From Isoptericola peretonis (lineage in GTDB: Bacteria; Actinomycetota; Actinomycetes; Actinomycetales; Cellulomonadaceae), in contig JALQCY010000009.1 in the NCBI GenBank assembly GCA_023241745.1, positions 1 through 64,000 on the forward strand: a DNA stretch of 64,000 nt, given 5' to 3'. Below, piece after piece: positions 1-7,996 of this stretch (position 1 is its first letter; each line of letters starts with the position of its first letter). A program made the position numbers and the translations under genes. The notes below the pieces were generated by a model. It saw only the letters and a list, made by a program, of their open reading frames with translations. It was not told the origin of the DNA and made no database searches.

Positions 1-33
1 CGGACGAGTTCGCAGGTCGTGCGAACTCGTCCG
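1..33. repeat. Perfect inverted repeat at window edge
   Basis: Two 14-bp arms (CGGACGAGTTCGCA and its exact complement) flank a 5-nt loop. The palindrome lies beyond the 3' end of the leftward aldo/keto reductase, so it may serve as a terminator, perhaps for converging transcription from outside the window. No T-run follows on either strand. Confidence 0.8.
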
Positions 34-36
34 GAC

Positions 37-72
37 CTCTCTATCTCGCGGAAGGGCCTTCTCTATCTCGCG
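37..72. repeat. Two direct copies of CTCTATCTCGCG, 22 bp apart
   Basis: The word CTCTATCTCGCG occurs at 39-50 and 61-72. On the minus strand the second copy reads CGCGAGATAGAGAAG, and this exact 15-mer recurs in the giant palindrome after fbaA at 45933-45947. The repeat lies just past the stop codon of the leftward gene. Its function is unknown; I treat it as a member of a repeat family. Confidence 0.7.
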
Positions 73-87
73 ATCGCCCGGCCGCGG

Positions 88-927
88 TCAGCGGCCGGTG
101 TCGTTCATCTCGTCGGGGTGGGAACCGATGCGCTCGCCGCGGTCGAGGCCGGTGATGGCGGCCATGTCGTCGCCCGTGAGCTCGAAGTCGAAGATCTCCA
201 GGTTCTCCCGGATGCGCGTCGGCGTGGCCGACTTCGGGAAGACGACGTCGCCGCGCTGCACGTGCCAGCGCAGCACCACCTGCGCGGGGGTGCGGTCGTG
301 GTCGGCGGCGATGCGGGCGAGGGTCGGGTCCTCGAGCACCCGGCCGCGGCCCAGCGGGGACCAGGCCTCGGTGACGATGCCGTGCTCGCCGTCGAACGCG
401 CGGACGTCCTCGTTGCCGAACCAGGGGTGGATCTCCACCTGGTTGACGGCGGGCACCACGGTGCCCTCCGCGAGGATGCGCCGCAGGTGGTGCGGCTGGA
501 AGTTGGAGGTGCCGATCGCCCGGGCGCGCCCGGAGCGGTACAGCTCCTCGAGCGCGTCCCACGCCTCGGCGAACCGGCCGACGGCGGGCAGGGGCCAGTG
601 GATGAGGAACAGGTCCACGTGGTCGAGGCCGAGCTCCTCCAGCGACCGGTCGAACGACTCGAGCGCCGCGTCGCGGGCGTGGAACGCGTTGTTGAGCTTG
701 GTGGTGACGAACAGGTCGTCGCGCGGCAGCCCGGACGCGGCGAGGGCCTCCCCGACGCCGCGCTCGTTGCGGTACATCTGCGCGGTGTCGATGTGCCGGT
801 AGCCGGCCTCGAGGGCGGTCAGCACCAGCTCGCGGGTCTCGGCCGGGGGAACCTTGAAGACGCCGTAGCCGAGCTGCGGGATCGACGTGCCGTTGTTCAG
901 GGGCAGGGACGGGATCTCGGTGCTCAT
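88..927 (-). CDS. Aldo/keto reductase
   Basis: This is a 279-residue cytoplasmic NADPH-dependent carbonyl reductase of the AKR superfamily. The catalytic tetrad is visible: Asp47 (HIDTAQ), Tyr52, Lys77 (TTKLNN) and His110 (LIHWPLP). The family's cofactor-pocket words GTSNF and FPKSATPTRI follow. The profile resembles the 2,5-diketo-D-gluconate reductase (DkgA/B) subgroup, but the substrate cannot be told. The start is the ATG before STEIPS, which lies one base past the stop of the upstream CDF exporter, so the two are probably co-transcribed. Earlier in-frame ATGs exist, but they overlap that gene. Confidence 0.93.
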   Translation of the reverse strand: MSTEIPSLPLNNGTSIPQLGYGVFKVPPAETRELVLTALEAGYRHIDTAQMYRNERGVGEALAASGLPRDDLFVTTKLNNAFHARDAALESFDRSLEELGLDHVDLFLIHWPLPAVGRFAEAWDALEELYRSGRARAIGTSNFQPHHLRRILAEGTVVPAVNQVEIHPWFGNEDVRAFDGEHGIVTEAWSPLGRGRVLEDPTLARIAADHDRTPAQVVLRWHVQRGDVVFPKSATPTRIRENLEIFDFELTGDDMAAITGLDRGERIGSHPDEMNDTGR

Positions 928-928
928 G

Positions 929-1654
929 TCATCCATCTTGTCCCGCACCGGGCGGGGTCGCAGCGAGGTCGGTCGCCGCGCAGTCGTCGCAGCACGCGTC
1001 GTCGTCCTCCGCGAGGAGCGCGCCCACCGGCGTGCAGCAGGCGTCGCCGCGCCAGGCCTCGATGCCTTCCTTGACGGCGACGCCGGCGATGACGAGCGCG
1101 GCCAACGGGTCGGCCCAGGACCAGCCGAGCGTGGAGTTCAGCACCAGACCGACGAGCAGCACCGCGGACAGGTAGGTGCACAGCAGGGTCTGCTTCGAGT
1201 CGGCGACGGCTGACGCGGAGCCCAGCTCGCGCCCGGTGCGCCGCTCGGCCCAGGACAGGAACGGCATGACGGCCAGGCTCACGGCCGCGAGAGCGATGCC
1301 GACGGGGGAGTGGTCGGGCTCGGCCGCGCCGAGCAGGCTCCGCACGGCGTCGACGGTGACGAACAGCGCGAGGCCGAAGAACGACACCGCGATGAGCCGC
1401 ATGGCGACCCGTTCGCGCCGGTGCGGGTCGGGCGCGGCGAACTGCCACGCAACGGCGGCCGCGGACAGCACCTCGACCACCGAGTCGAGCCCGAAACCGA
1501 CCAGGGCGGCGGACGACGCCGCGCGGCCGGCGGCGATCGCGACGACGGCCTCGACGACGTTGTAGGCGATCGTCGCCCCGACGATCCAGCGCACCCTGCG
1601 CTCCAGGAGCGCTCGGCGCGCGGGCGGCAGGGGGCGGAGCGGGAGCGTGGTCAC
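929..1654 (-). CDS. Cation diffusion facilitator-like transporter, Cys-rich tail
   Basis: This 241-residue integral membrane protein has about six hydrophobic segments and the GLDSVVEV motif of short CDF-type cation exporters, where Asp and Glu replace the usual HxxxD site. It probably exports a divalent metal. It lacks the cytoplasmic CDF C-terminal domain and ends in a short tail with two CC pairs and CDDC, which could bind a thiophilic metal. I chose GTG at 1654 because a TACCGT -10 element lies 7 nt upstream and sits inside a perfect inverted repeat. An ATG at 1678 falls in the spacer of that repeat. The stop is one base from the downstream aldo/keto reductase. The metal specificity is unknown. 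Confidence 0.8.
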   Translation of the reverse strand: MTTLPLRPLPPARRALLERRVRWIVGATIAYNVVEAVVAIAAGRAASSAALVGFGLDSVVEVLSAAAVAWQFAAPDPHRRERVAMRLIAVSFFGLALFVTVDAVRSLLGAAEPDHSPVGIALAAVSLAVMPFLSWAERRTGRELGSASAVADSKQTLLCTYLSAVLLVGLVLNSTLGWSWADPLAALVIAGVAVKEGIEAWRGDACCTPVGALLAEDDDACCDDCAATDLAATPPGAGQDG

Positions 1655-1656
1655 GA

Positions 1657-1690
1657 GGTCGACGGTACACGGTTGCATGTACCGTCGACC
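1657..1690 (-). promoter_or_regulatory. Operator-like palindrome over the CDF -10 element
   Basis: Perfect 12-bp arms (GGTCGACGGTAC and its complement) are separated by 10 nt. The -10 hexamer TACCGT for the leftward CDF gene lies in the arm nearest that gene, so a bound repressor would block the promoter. The layout suits a metal sensor of the ArsR or TetR type, but no such regulator is adjacent. Confidence 0.6.
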
Positions 1691-1732
1691 ACGGTCGGAG
1701 GAGGCGGCCTGCCGTGCGGGCATGCTGTACCC

Positions 1733-1978
1733 ATGTCGAAGAGTCTGCCCCTGGGCCCCACGGTGATCGACGACGACCGCGAGGTGCGGTTCGTCGCGGG
1801 GACGAGCCAGTTCGCGATCCGTCTCAAGGACGGCCATCTGCACGTGCGTGCCATCTCCGCCGACGAGGGCGAGGCGCAGATCGCCGTCGCCCCGACATCG
1901 AGGAGCACGCTCGACCTGCGCATCCAGCGCCGCTCGCCGCAGGGCCCCGTGGGGGTCGAGGGGCCGACCGTGCGATAG
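1733..1978 (+). CDS. Small hypothetical protein
   Basis: An 81-residue cytoplasmic protein with no family I can name. The centre reads like a small beta-rich fold (VRFVAGTSQFAIRLKDG, then HLHVRAIS) and the C-terminus is basic. Third positions are strongly GC, which supports real coding. The start is the ATG before SKSLPLG; a weak -10 (CATGCT) lies 6 nt upstream, so it may be leaderless. It is transcribed divergently from the CDF exporter and shares the palindromic control region. No function is proposed. Confidence 0.6.
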   Translation: MSKSLPLGPTVIDDDREVRFVAGTSQFAIRLKDGHLHVRAISADEGEAQIAVAPTSRSTLDLRIQRRSPQGPVGVEGPTVR

Positions 1979-2064
1979 ACGGGTCCCGCGGGGGCGCAGG
2001 TCACGGCACCCCGACTGTGGCCCCGTCAGCGGGTGGCGCACAATGGAGGGGTCGGAGGTGTTCC

Positions 2065-2286
2065 ATGGTCACGATCGACGAGGCGCGCGCCGCCAAGCCG
2101 GCCCTGCGCGAGGCGCTCCAACGCGTCGAGGGGGTGCGCGGCGTCGGGCTCGCCCGGCGCGGCGACGAGACGGACTGGGTGCTGCAGGTGAACGTCGTCT
2201 CCCTCGGCGCGCGCAAGGACGTGCCGCCCCAGGTGGACGGCGTCCCCGTGCAGGTGCAGGTGGTGGGCGCGGTCAGCGCCCTCTGA
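2065..2286 (+). CDS. Small hypothetical protein
   Basis: A 73-residue protein with the pattern GVRGVGLARRGDET, then VLQVNVVSL, then VPPQVDGVPVQVQVVG. This resembles the short N-terminal module in some bacterial trypsin-like proteases and stand-alone relatives (GVVGVGIG followed by VPxxVDGVPVxV). No protease domain follows and there is no signal peptide, so it is a stand-alone cytoplasmic module of unknown role. The start is the ATG after the Shine-Dalgarno-like GGTCGGAGG. It lies 86 bp after the preceding small gene on the same strand. Confidence 0.6.
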   Translation: MVTIDEARAAKPALREALQRVEGVRGVGLARRGDETDWVLQVNVVSLGARKDVPPQVDGVPVQVQVVGAVSAL

Positions 2287-2308
2287 CGACGCCCCGCCCC
2301 GAAGGTAC

Positions 2309-2890
2309 TCAGCCCGCGGCGAGGAGCGTGCGCGCCATCTCGCGGGCCTGGCGTGCCGGTTCGCGGCCGCCCATGATCCCCGCGGTGGCCATGGCCCCGT
2401 TCGCCAGCAGGGCGAGCTGGTCGGCGCGGTCGTCGGGCAGACCGGCGTCGGCGACGAGCCCGGCGAGGAAGTCTCGCAGGGACTGCTTGTGCGCCCGGGC
2501 GATCTCGGCCACGGCGGGCGAGACGGTGCCCAGCTCCCCGGCCGTGTTGATGAAGACGCAGCCCCGGAAGTCCGGCTGCGCGAACCACTCCTCGAGGTAG
2601 TCGAAGACCGCCAGGATCTTCGCGAGCGGCGTGGTCCCGTGCGCGGCGACGTAGGCCGCCAGGGTCTCGGCGAACTCGCGGTCGCGCTCCTCGAGCACGG
2701 CCTGCACCAGGGTGTCCTTGGCGGGGAAGGCGCGGTAGAGCCGCTTGAGCGGTACCCCCGCGTCCGTGCGGATGGCGTCCATGCCCACCGCCTGGACGCC
2801 GGACTCGTTGAACAGCCGCTGCGCCGTGGCCAGGACCCGGGCGCGGTCCGACCCGGCGTCGGGCGTGGTGCCGGTCCCCGTCGAAGCCAT
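2309..2890 (-). CDS. TetR-family repressor
   Basis: A 193-residue DNA-binding regulator. The N-terminal helix-turn-helix spans about residues 20-65 (VLATAQRLFNESG, then DAGVPLKRLYRAFPAKDTL), typical of the YxaF/LmrA-like branch, where PLKRLYRAFPAKD is the recognition helix region. The remainder is the all-helical ligand-binding domain, containing GCVFIN. The start is the ATG before ASTGTG; the longer frame upstream would run over the operator. It is divergent from a DUF1348 plus alpha/beta hydrolase pair. Two palindromes between them suggest it represses that pair and itself. The inducer is unknown. Confidence 0.9.
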   Translation of the reverse strand: MASTGTGTTPDAGSDRARVLATAQRLFNESGVQAVGMDAIRTDAGVPLKRLYRAFPAKDTLVQAVLEERDREFAETLAAYVAAHGTTPLAKILAVFDYLEEWFAQPDFRGCVFINTAGELGTVSPAVAEIARAHKQSLRDFLAGLVADAGLPDDRADQLALLANGAMATAGIMGGREPARQAREMARTLLAAG

Positions 2891-2925
2891 GTCTCCTCCG
2901 TCCCCCGGCTGCTCCCCCTTGCGGG

Positions 2926-2975
2926 GAGAACCGTCGTTCTCTAGGGTACCGAACGACGAGAGAACGACCGTTCTC
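2926..2975. promoter_or_regulatory. Tandem TetR operator palindromes
   Basis: Two near-identical 16-bp palindromes occur: GAGAACCGTCGTTCTC at 2926-2941 and GAGAACGACCGTTCTC at 2960-2975. Their centres are 34 bp apart. They fill the gap between the tetR start (2890) and the divergent DUF1348 start (2992). Spacing, symmetry and place fit two TetR dimers covering both promoters. Confidence 0.8.
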
Positions 2976-2991
2976 AGGAGGGACGACGACG

Positions 2992-3432
2992 ATGAGCCCA
3001 CGCCCACCCCTGCCCCCGTTCACGGAGCAGACCGCCCGGCAGAAGGTCCAGGCGGCCGAGGACGCCTGGAACACCCGGGACCCCGAACGGGTCGCCCTCG
3101 CCTACACCCAGGACACCCGATGGCGGAACCGTGACGTCTTCCTGCGGGGCCGGCCGCAGGTGGTCGAGTTCCTGCGCGCCAAGTGGGAGCGCGAGCTCGA
3201 CTACCGGCTGCGCAAGGAGCTGTGGGCCTGGACCGCCGACCGCATCTCGGTGCGCTTCGAGTACGAGTGGCACGACGCCGGCGGCGCCTGGTGGCGGTCG
3301 TATGGCAACGAGCAGTGGGAGTTCGCCGCGGACGGGCTCATGCGGCGCCGCTACGCCTCCATCAACGACGTGCGCATCGCCGCCGGCGACCTGCGCCTCC
3401 CCGGGCACGACCACGGAAGGCCGACCTCATGA
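2992..3432 (+). CDS. DUF1348 (SnoaL/NTF2-like) protein
   Basis: A 146-residue protein of the DUF1348 branch of the NTF2/SnoaL fold. Family hallmarks are visible: AEDAWNTRDPERVALAY, TRWRNR, RELDYRLRKELW and RFEYEWHDAGGAWWRSYGNE. The fold makes a small conical pocket that often holds a hydrophobic ligand; no enzyme activity is established for this branch. An AGGAGGG Shine-Dalgarno lies just before the ATG. It overlaps the next gene by 4 bp (ATGA), so the two are translationally coupled. The operator upstream implies control by the divergent TetR. Confidence 0.88.
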   Translation: MSPRPPLPPFTEQTARQKVQAAEDAWNTRDPERVALAYTQDTRWRNRDVFLRGRPQVVEFLRAKWERELDYRLRKELWAWTADRISVRFEYEWHDAGGAWWRSYGNEQWEFAADGLMRRRYASINDVRIAAGDLRLPGHDHGRPTS

Positions 3433-4313
3433 CCGTGACGCAGGCGACGAGCGCAACGATCCGCCACCGCACCACGACGATCGACGGGCTGGAGGTGTTC
3501 TACCGCGAGGCCGGCGACCCGGAACGGCCCACCCTCGTGCTGCTGCACGGCTTCCCGACCAGCTCCCACATGTTCCGCGGCCTGATGGCGGCGCTCGCCG
3601 ACGAGTTCCACCTCGTGGCCCCCGACCACATCGGCTTCGGCAGCTCCGCGGCGCCGCCGGTCGACGAGTTCGAGTACGGCTTCGAGAACCTCACGGCCGT
3701 GACCCTGAAGCTGCTGGACCGGCTCGGGCTGGAGCGGTTCGCCCTGTACGTGCAGGACTACGGGGCGCCGATCGGCCTGCGGATCGCGAGCCGCGACCCG
3801 GGCCGGGTGACCGCCCTGATCAGCCAGAGCGGCAACGCCTACCAGGAGGGGTTCACGCCGTTCTGGGAGGTGCTGTTCGCGCACGCGGACGACCGGGCCG
3901 CGCACGAGGCGGAGGTGCGGGAGCTCCTGACCGCCGAGGCCACCCGGTGGCAGTACACGCACGGCGTGCCCGCCGGCCGTCTGGACCGCCTCGCGCCCGA
4001 GACCTGGCTCCTCGACCAGGCGGGCCTCGACCGGCCCGGCAACGACGCGGTGCAGCTGCAGCTGTTCTGGGACTACCAGTTCAACCTGGACCTGTACCCG
4101 GCGTTCCAGGAGTACTTCCGCACGCACCGGCCGCCCACGCTGCTGCCCTGGGGCCGGGGTGACGAGATCTTCGGGCCCGCCGGCGCGGAGGCGTTCCTGC
4201 GCGACCTCCCCGACGCCGAGCTCCACCTGCTCGACGCGGGGCACTTCGCCCTGGAGACCCACGGCCCGGAGGTCGCCGCCCTGGTGCGCGACTTCCTGCG
4301 CCGGGCCGCGTAG
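3429..4313 (+). CDS. Alpha/beta hydrolase, epoxide hydrolase/dehalogenase-like
   Basis: A 294-residue cytoplasmic alpha/beta hydrolase. The oxyanion motif HGFPTS is at residues 40-45. The nucleophile elbow is VQDYGAP with Asp110, as in epoxide hydrolases and haloalkane dehalogenases rather than serine esterases. The acid lies in GRGDEIFG and the catalytic His in DAGHFALE. A cap domain occupies about residues 135-230. The ATG overlaps the stop of the DUF1348 gene. The Asp nucleophile argues for hydrolysis of an epoxide or C-halogen bond; the true substrate is unknown. Co-regulation by the upstream TetR is inferred. Confidence 0.9.
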   Translation: MTVTQATSATIRHRTTTIDGLEVFYREAGDPERPTLVLLHGFPTSSHMFRGLMAALADEFHLVAPDHIGFGSSAAPPVDEFEYGFENLTAVTLKLLDRLGLERFALYVQDYGAPIGLRIASRDPGRVTALISQSGNAYQEGFTPFWEVLFAHADDRAAHEAEVRELLTAEATRWQYTHGVPAGRLDRLAPETWLLDQAGLDRPGNDAVQLQLFWDYQFNLDLYPAFQEYFRTHRPPTLLPWGRGDEIFGPAGAEAFLRDLPDAELHLLDAGHFALETHGPEVAALVRDFLRRAA

Positions 4314-4389
4314 CCGGTCGGAGCGTCGGCCCGCCGCTCCTCGACGGCCGGCGGGCCGACGCCCGTCACCGATCCCGCAGAATGGGTCG

Positions 4390-6348
4390 GTGAACTCCTC
4401 TCGCCTGCCCCGTGTCCGCGCCTCCGAGCTGGTCGGTCGCGGCTGGCTCAACACCGGGGGCCGCGACGTCACGCTCGCCGACCTGCGGGGCAAGGTCGTG
4501 GTGCTCGACTTCTGGACCTTCTGCTGCGTCAACTGCCTGCACGTGCTGGACGAGCTGCGGGAGCTGGAGGAGCGGCACCGCGACGAGCTGGTGGTCGTGG
4601 GCGTGCACTCGCCGAAGTTCGCGCACGAGGCGGACCCGGACGCACTGGCCGCCGCCGTCGAGCGGTACGAGGTGCGCCATCCCGTGCTCGACGACCCGGA
4701 GCTGGTCACGTGGGGCGCGTACACGGCGCGCGCGTGGCCGACGCTCGTCGTCGTCGACCCGGAGGGGTACGTCGTGGCGCAGATGGCGGGGGAGGGGCAC
4801 GCGTCGGCGATCGAGGCGATCGTCGACGAGCTGGTCGCCGAGCACGACGCGAAGGGCACGCTGCACCGCGGCGACGGCCCGTACGTGCCGCCCGAGCCGG
4901 TGCCGAGCACCCTGCGCTTCCCCGCGAAGTCGGTGGCCCTGCCGGGCGGCACCCTGCTCGTGGCGGACGCCGGGCACCACTCGCTGGCCGAGCTGGGCGC
5001 GGACGGGGAGACGCTGCTGCGGCGGATCGGGTCCGGTGAGCGGGGGCTCGCCGACTCCCGCGGTGACTCCTCCGCCGACGAGGCGCGGTTCAGCGAGCCG
5101 AACGGCCTGTGCCTCGTGCCCGGCGAGCTCCGGCCGACGCTCGGCTACGACGTCCTCGTCGCCGACACCGTGAACCACGCGCTGCGCGGCGTGCGGCTCG
5201 ACGACGGCGCCGTGACGACCGTCGCGGGCACGGGTGCGCAGTTCATGGTGGGCGGGCAGGAGAACGTCCTCGGGTCGACCGACGGGTTCGACGCCGGCGT
5301 CGTCCACCCCGCGACGTCCGTGCGGCTCAGCTCGCCGTGGGACGTCGTCTGGTCGCCGCGGCTGGGGGCGTTCGTCGTCGCGATGGCCGGCAACCACACG
5401 CTGTGGGCCTTCGACCCGCTCGCCCTCGACGGGCACGGCGGCGTCCGGCTGCTCGCCGGGACGATGAACGAGGGCCTCGAGGACGGGCCGGGCGCGGACG
5501 CGTGGTTCGCCCAACCGTCCGGGCTGGCCCCGGCGGCGGGCCCCGAGGCGCACGACGCCCTCTGGCTGGCGGACGCGGAGACGTCGGCGCTGCGCCGCGT
5601 CGAGCCCGACGGCGACGGCGGGGTGACGGTGAGCACCGCCGTCGGGCAGGGCCTGTTCGACTTCGGCCACCGCGACGGCCCGGCCGCCGAGGCGCTGCTG
5701 CAGCACCCGCTGGGCGTGACGACGCTGCCCGACGGCAGCGTCGTCGTCGCCGACACGTACAACGGTGCGCTGCGGCGGTTCGACCCGGTGACGCAGCAGG
5801 TCACGACGCTCGCCACCGGGCTCGCGGAGCCGAGCGACGTGCTCGTCGAGGCCGGCGAGGGCGCCCTGCGCCTGCTCGTCGTGGAGTCCGCCGCGCACCG
5901 TCTGACGCGGGTGGCGCTGCCCGCGCACGTCGCGGGCGAGGTGCTCGACGGCGGCGCGCAGCGGGTCGCCCGGCCCGCGACCGAGCTCGCGCCCGGCGAG
6001 CTGCGCCTGGAGGTGCCCTTCGTGCCCGCCCCGGGCCAGAAGCTCGACGACCGGTGGGGTCCGTCCACGGAGCTGCGGGTCAGCGCCACCCCGCCGGAGC
6101 TGCTGCTCGACGGCGCGGGCGACGGCGTCGAGCTCGGCCGCGACCTGGTGCTCAACCCCGACGTCGCCGAGGGCGTGCTGCACGTGACGGCCAAGGCGGC
6201 GTCGTGCGACAAGGTGCCGCTCGGCCCGGACGGCGAGCCCGACCCCGACGTCTTCCCCGCCTGCCACCTGGCGCAGCAGGACTGGGGCGTGCCCGTGCGC
6301 GTCAGCCCCGACGGTGACGACTCGCTGACGCTGCCGCTGCGCGGCTGA
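4390..6348 (+). CDS. Thioredoxin-like protein with NHL repeats
   Basis: A 652-residue protein built like NHLRC2. An N-terminal thioredoxin/TlpA-like domain (about residues 1-160, redox motif FCCVNC) is followed by an NHL beta-propeller (about 175-520; blades marked LLVADAGHHS, VLVADTVNHALR, VVVADTYNGALRR) and a C-terminal beta-sandwich. No signal peptide is seen, so it is probably cytoplasmic. The start is GTG at 4390; an in-frame ATG-like start nearby is excluded because the ATG at 4382 runs into a stop. A weak CAGAAT -10 lies 6 nt upstream. The role is unproven, probably redox or protein interaction. Confidence 0.88.
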   Translation: MNSSRLPRVRASELVGRGWLNTGGRDVTLADLRGKVVVLDFWTFCCVNCLHVLDELRELEERHRDELVVVGVHSPKFAHEADPDALAAAVERYEVRHPVLDDPELVTWGAYTARAWPTLVVVDPEGYVVAQMAGEGHASAIEAIVDELVAEHDAKGTLHRGDGPYVPPEPVPSTLRFPAKSVALPGGTLLVADAGHHSLAELGADGETLLRRIGSGERGLADSRGDSSADEARFSEPNGLCLVPGELRPTLGYDVLVADTVNHALRGVRLDDGAVTTVAGTGAQFMVGGQENVLGSTDGFDAGVVHPATSVRLSSPWDVVWSPRLGAFVVAMAGNHTLWAFDPLALDGHGGVRLLAGTMNEGLEDGPGADAWFAQPSGLAPAAGPEAHDALWLADAETSALRRVEPDGDGGVTVSTAVGQGLFDFGHRDGPAAEALLQHPLGVTTLPDGSVVVADTYNGALRRFDPVTQQVTTLATGLAEPSDVLVEAGEGALRLLVVESAAHRLTRVALPAHVAGEVLDGGAQRVARPATELAPGELRLEVPFVPAPGQKLDDRWGPSTELRVSATPPELLLDGAGDGVELGRDLVLNPDVAEGVLHVTAKAASCDKVPLGPDGEPDPDVFPACHLAQQDWGVPVRVSPDGDDSLTLPLRG

Positions 6349-6384
6349 CCCGCACCGCCGGCCCGGCGCCCTAAGGTTCCGGGC

Positions 6385-7254
6385 GTGACCACGATCCCGA
6401 GCAGCGGTGACGTCCTCGTCGCCGGCCCCGTGTCCTGGAACCGCATCGTGCACCTCGACGCGCTGCCGGAGCCGACGCCGCACACCGTCTTCGCCCGCGG
6501 CTCCTACGACACGGTGGGCGGCACCTCCGCGGGCAAGGCCCTCAACCTGGCGGCCCTGGGCCGCGGCGTCGCGCTGCGCACGGTGCTCGGCGACGACGAC
6601 GAGGGTGCGCGCGTGCGCGCCGTGCTCGACGGCGCCGGGGTGCGCGTGCTCGCCGAGCCGGCGCCCGACGGGCGCACCGAGAGCCACCTCAACCTCATGG
6701 ACCCCCGCGGCGGGCGGCTCTCGGTGTACCTGCGCGCGCCGGGCGACGTCCCGACCGGCGGGTCCGTCTGGGACGCGACGCTCGCGGCCCTCGACGACGC
6801 CGCGGCCGTCGTCGTCGACCTCGCGGCCCCCTCGGTGCCTGTGCTCGCGGCGGCCACCGGGCGGGGGCGCGACGTGTGGGTGGACCTGCACGACCACGAC
6901 GGCGTCGCCGCGTTCCACCGCCCGTGGGTGGAGGCCGGCACGCACGTGTTCCTGAGCTCAGACCGCCTGCCCGACCACCGCGCGTTCATGGCCGCCCGCC
7001 TCGCCGCCGGTGCGCGCCTGGTCGTGTGCACGCACGGGGCGCGCGGCGCCACCGCCCTGGACGCCGACGGCTTCCTGGACGTGCCCGCCGAACGGGTGGA
7101 CGACGTCGTGGACACCAACGGCGCGGGGGACGGATTCTTCGCGGGGTTCCTCGACGCGCACCTGCGGGGAGCGGGCCTCGCGGAGGCGCTCGCGGCGGCC
7201 GCCGCGCACGCCGCACAGGTGGTCCGCAGCCCCGGGCTCGCGCCCGGGTCCTGA
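6385..7254 (+). CDS. PfkB-family carbohydrate kinase
   Basis: A 289-residue ribokinase-fold kinase. The N-terminal sugar-binding half contains GGTSAGKALNLAALG. The C-terminal signature DTNGAGDGFFAGF carries the catalytic Asp and the anion hole. It phosphorylates a sugar or related alcohol with ATP in the cytoplasm; the substrate cannot be named. It starts at GTG with a TAAGGT -10 element 7 nt upstream and no Shine-Dalgarno, so the mRNA is probably leaderless. It stands alone between the thioredoxin-NHL gene and a convergent two-component system. Confidence 0.88.
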   Translation: MTTIPSSGDVLVAGPVSWNRIVHLDALPEPTPHTVFARGSYDTVGGTSAGKALNLAALGRGVALRTVLGDDDEGARVRAVLDGAGVRVLAEPAPDGRTESHLNLMDPRGGRLSVYLRAPGDVPTGGSVWDATLAALDDAAAVVVDLAAPSVPVLAAATGRGRDVWVDLHDHDGVAAFHRPWVEAGTHVFLSSDRLPDHRAFMAARLAAGARLVVCTHGARGATALDADGFLDVPAERVDDVVDTNGAGDGFFAGFLDAHLRGAGLAEALAAAAAHAAQVVRSPGLAPGS

Positions 7255-7285
7255 CGTCCTGCTGCCGACGGCCAGGCGCGACCGC

Positions 7286-7996
7286 TCAGGCCAGGCCGAC
7301 GTTCCGCGCGACGATCGCCGCCTGCATCCGCGACGCGACGCCGAGCTTGGCGAGCACCCGGGAGACGTGCGTCTTCGCGGTCGCCTCGGTGATGAACAGC
7401 TCGTCCGCGATGCCCTGGTTGGACAGCCCGCGCCCCAGCGCGCCCAGCACGTCGACCTCGCGCGGGGTGAGGTCGGCGAGCCGGGGGTCCGCCGGGGCCG
7501 CGGCGGCAGCACCGACCGGGACCGGACCGGCGGGGCCCGCGGCGGGTGCCGGCGCGCCGTCGCCGCGGAAGAGCTGCGCCAGCACCCGCCGGGTCACCTC
7601 GGGCGCCAGCACGCCGTCGCCGGCCGCGACGCGCCGCACGGCGTCGAGGAGGGCGGCGGGCTCGGCCGACTTGAGGAGGAACCCGGCGGCCCCCGCCCGC
7701 AGGGCGCCGTCCACGTACTCGTCGAGGTCGAAGGTGGTGAGCACCAGCACGTCGGCGAGGCCCTCGGCCGTGATCGTCCGGGTGGCGGCGACGCCGTCCG
7801 TGCCCGGCATGCGCAGGTCCATGAGCACGACGTCGGGGCGCAGCGAGCGCGCGTTCGTCACCGCCGCCGACCCGTCGGACGCCTCGCCGACCACCTCGAC
7901 GTCGTCCGCCGCGTCGAGCAGCAGCCGCAACCCGGCGCGGATCGCGGCGTGGTCGTCCGCGATGAGCACGCGGACCGGCCCGGCGGTCGTCGTCAT
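7286..7996 (-). CDS. NarL/LuxR-family response regulator
   Basis: A 236-residue response regulator. The receiver domain (about 8-125) has acidic residues at ADDH, phospho-acceptor Asp60 (LMDLRMPG), Thr in LTTFD and Lys in LLKSAEP. A low-complexity Ala/Pro/Gly linker (about 145-170) leads to a LuxR-type helix-turn-helix (LTPREVDVLGALGRGLSNQG onward). The ATG overlaps the stop of the histidine kinase gene by 4 bp, so the pair forms a coupled two-component system of the DesK/NarL class. The signal and targets are unknown. Confidence 0.93.
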   Translation of the reverse strand: MTTTAGPVRVLIADDHAAIRAGLRLLLDAADDVEVVGEASDGSAAVTNARSLRPDVVLMDLRMPGTDGVAATRTITAEGLADVLVLTTFDLDEYVDGALRAGAAGFLLKSAEPAALLDAVRRVAAGDGVLAPEVTRRVLAQLFRGDGAPAPAAGPAGPVPVGAAAAAPADPRLADLTPREVDVLGALGRGLSNQGIADELFITEATAKTHVSRVLAKLGVASRMQAAIVARNVGLA

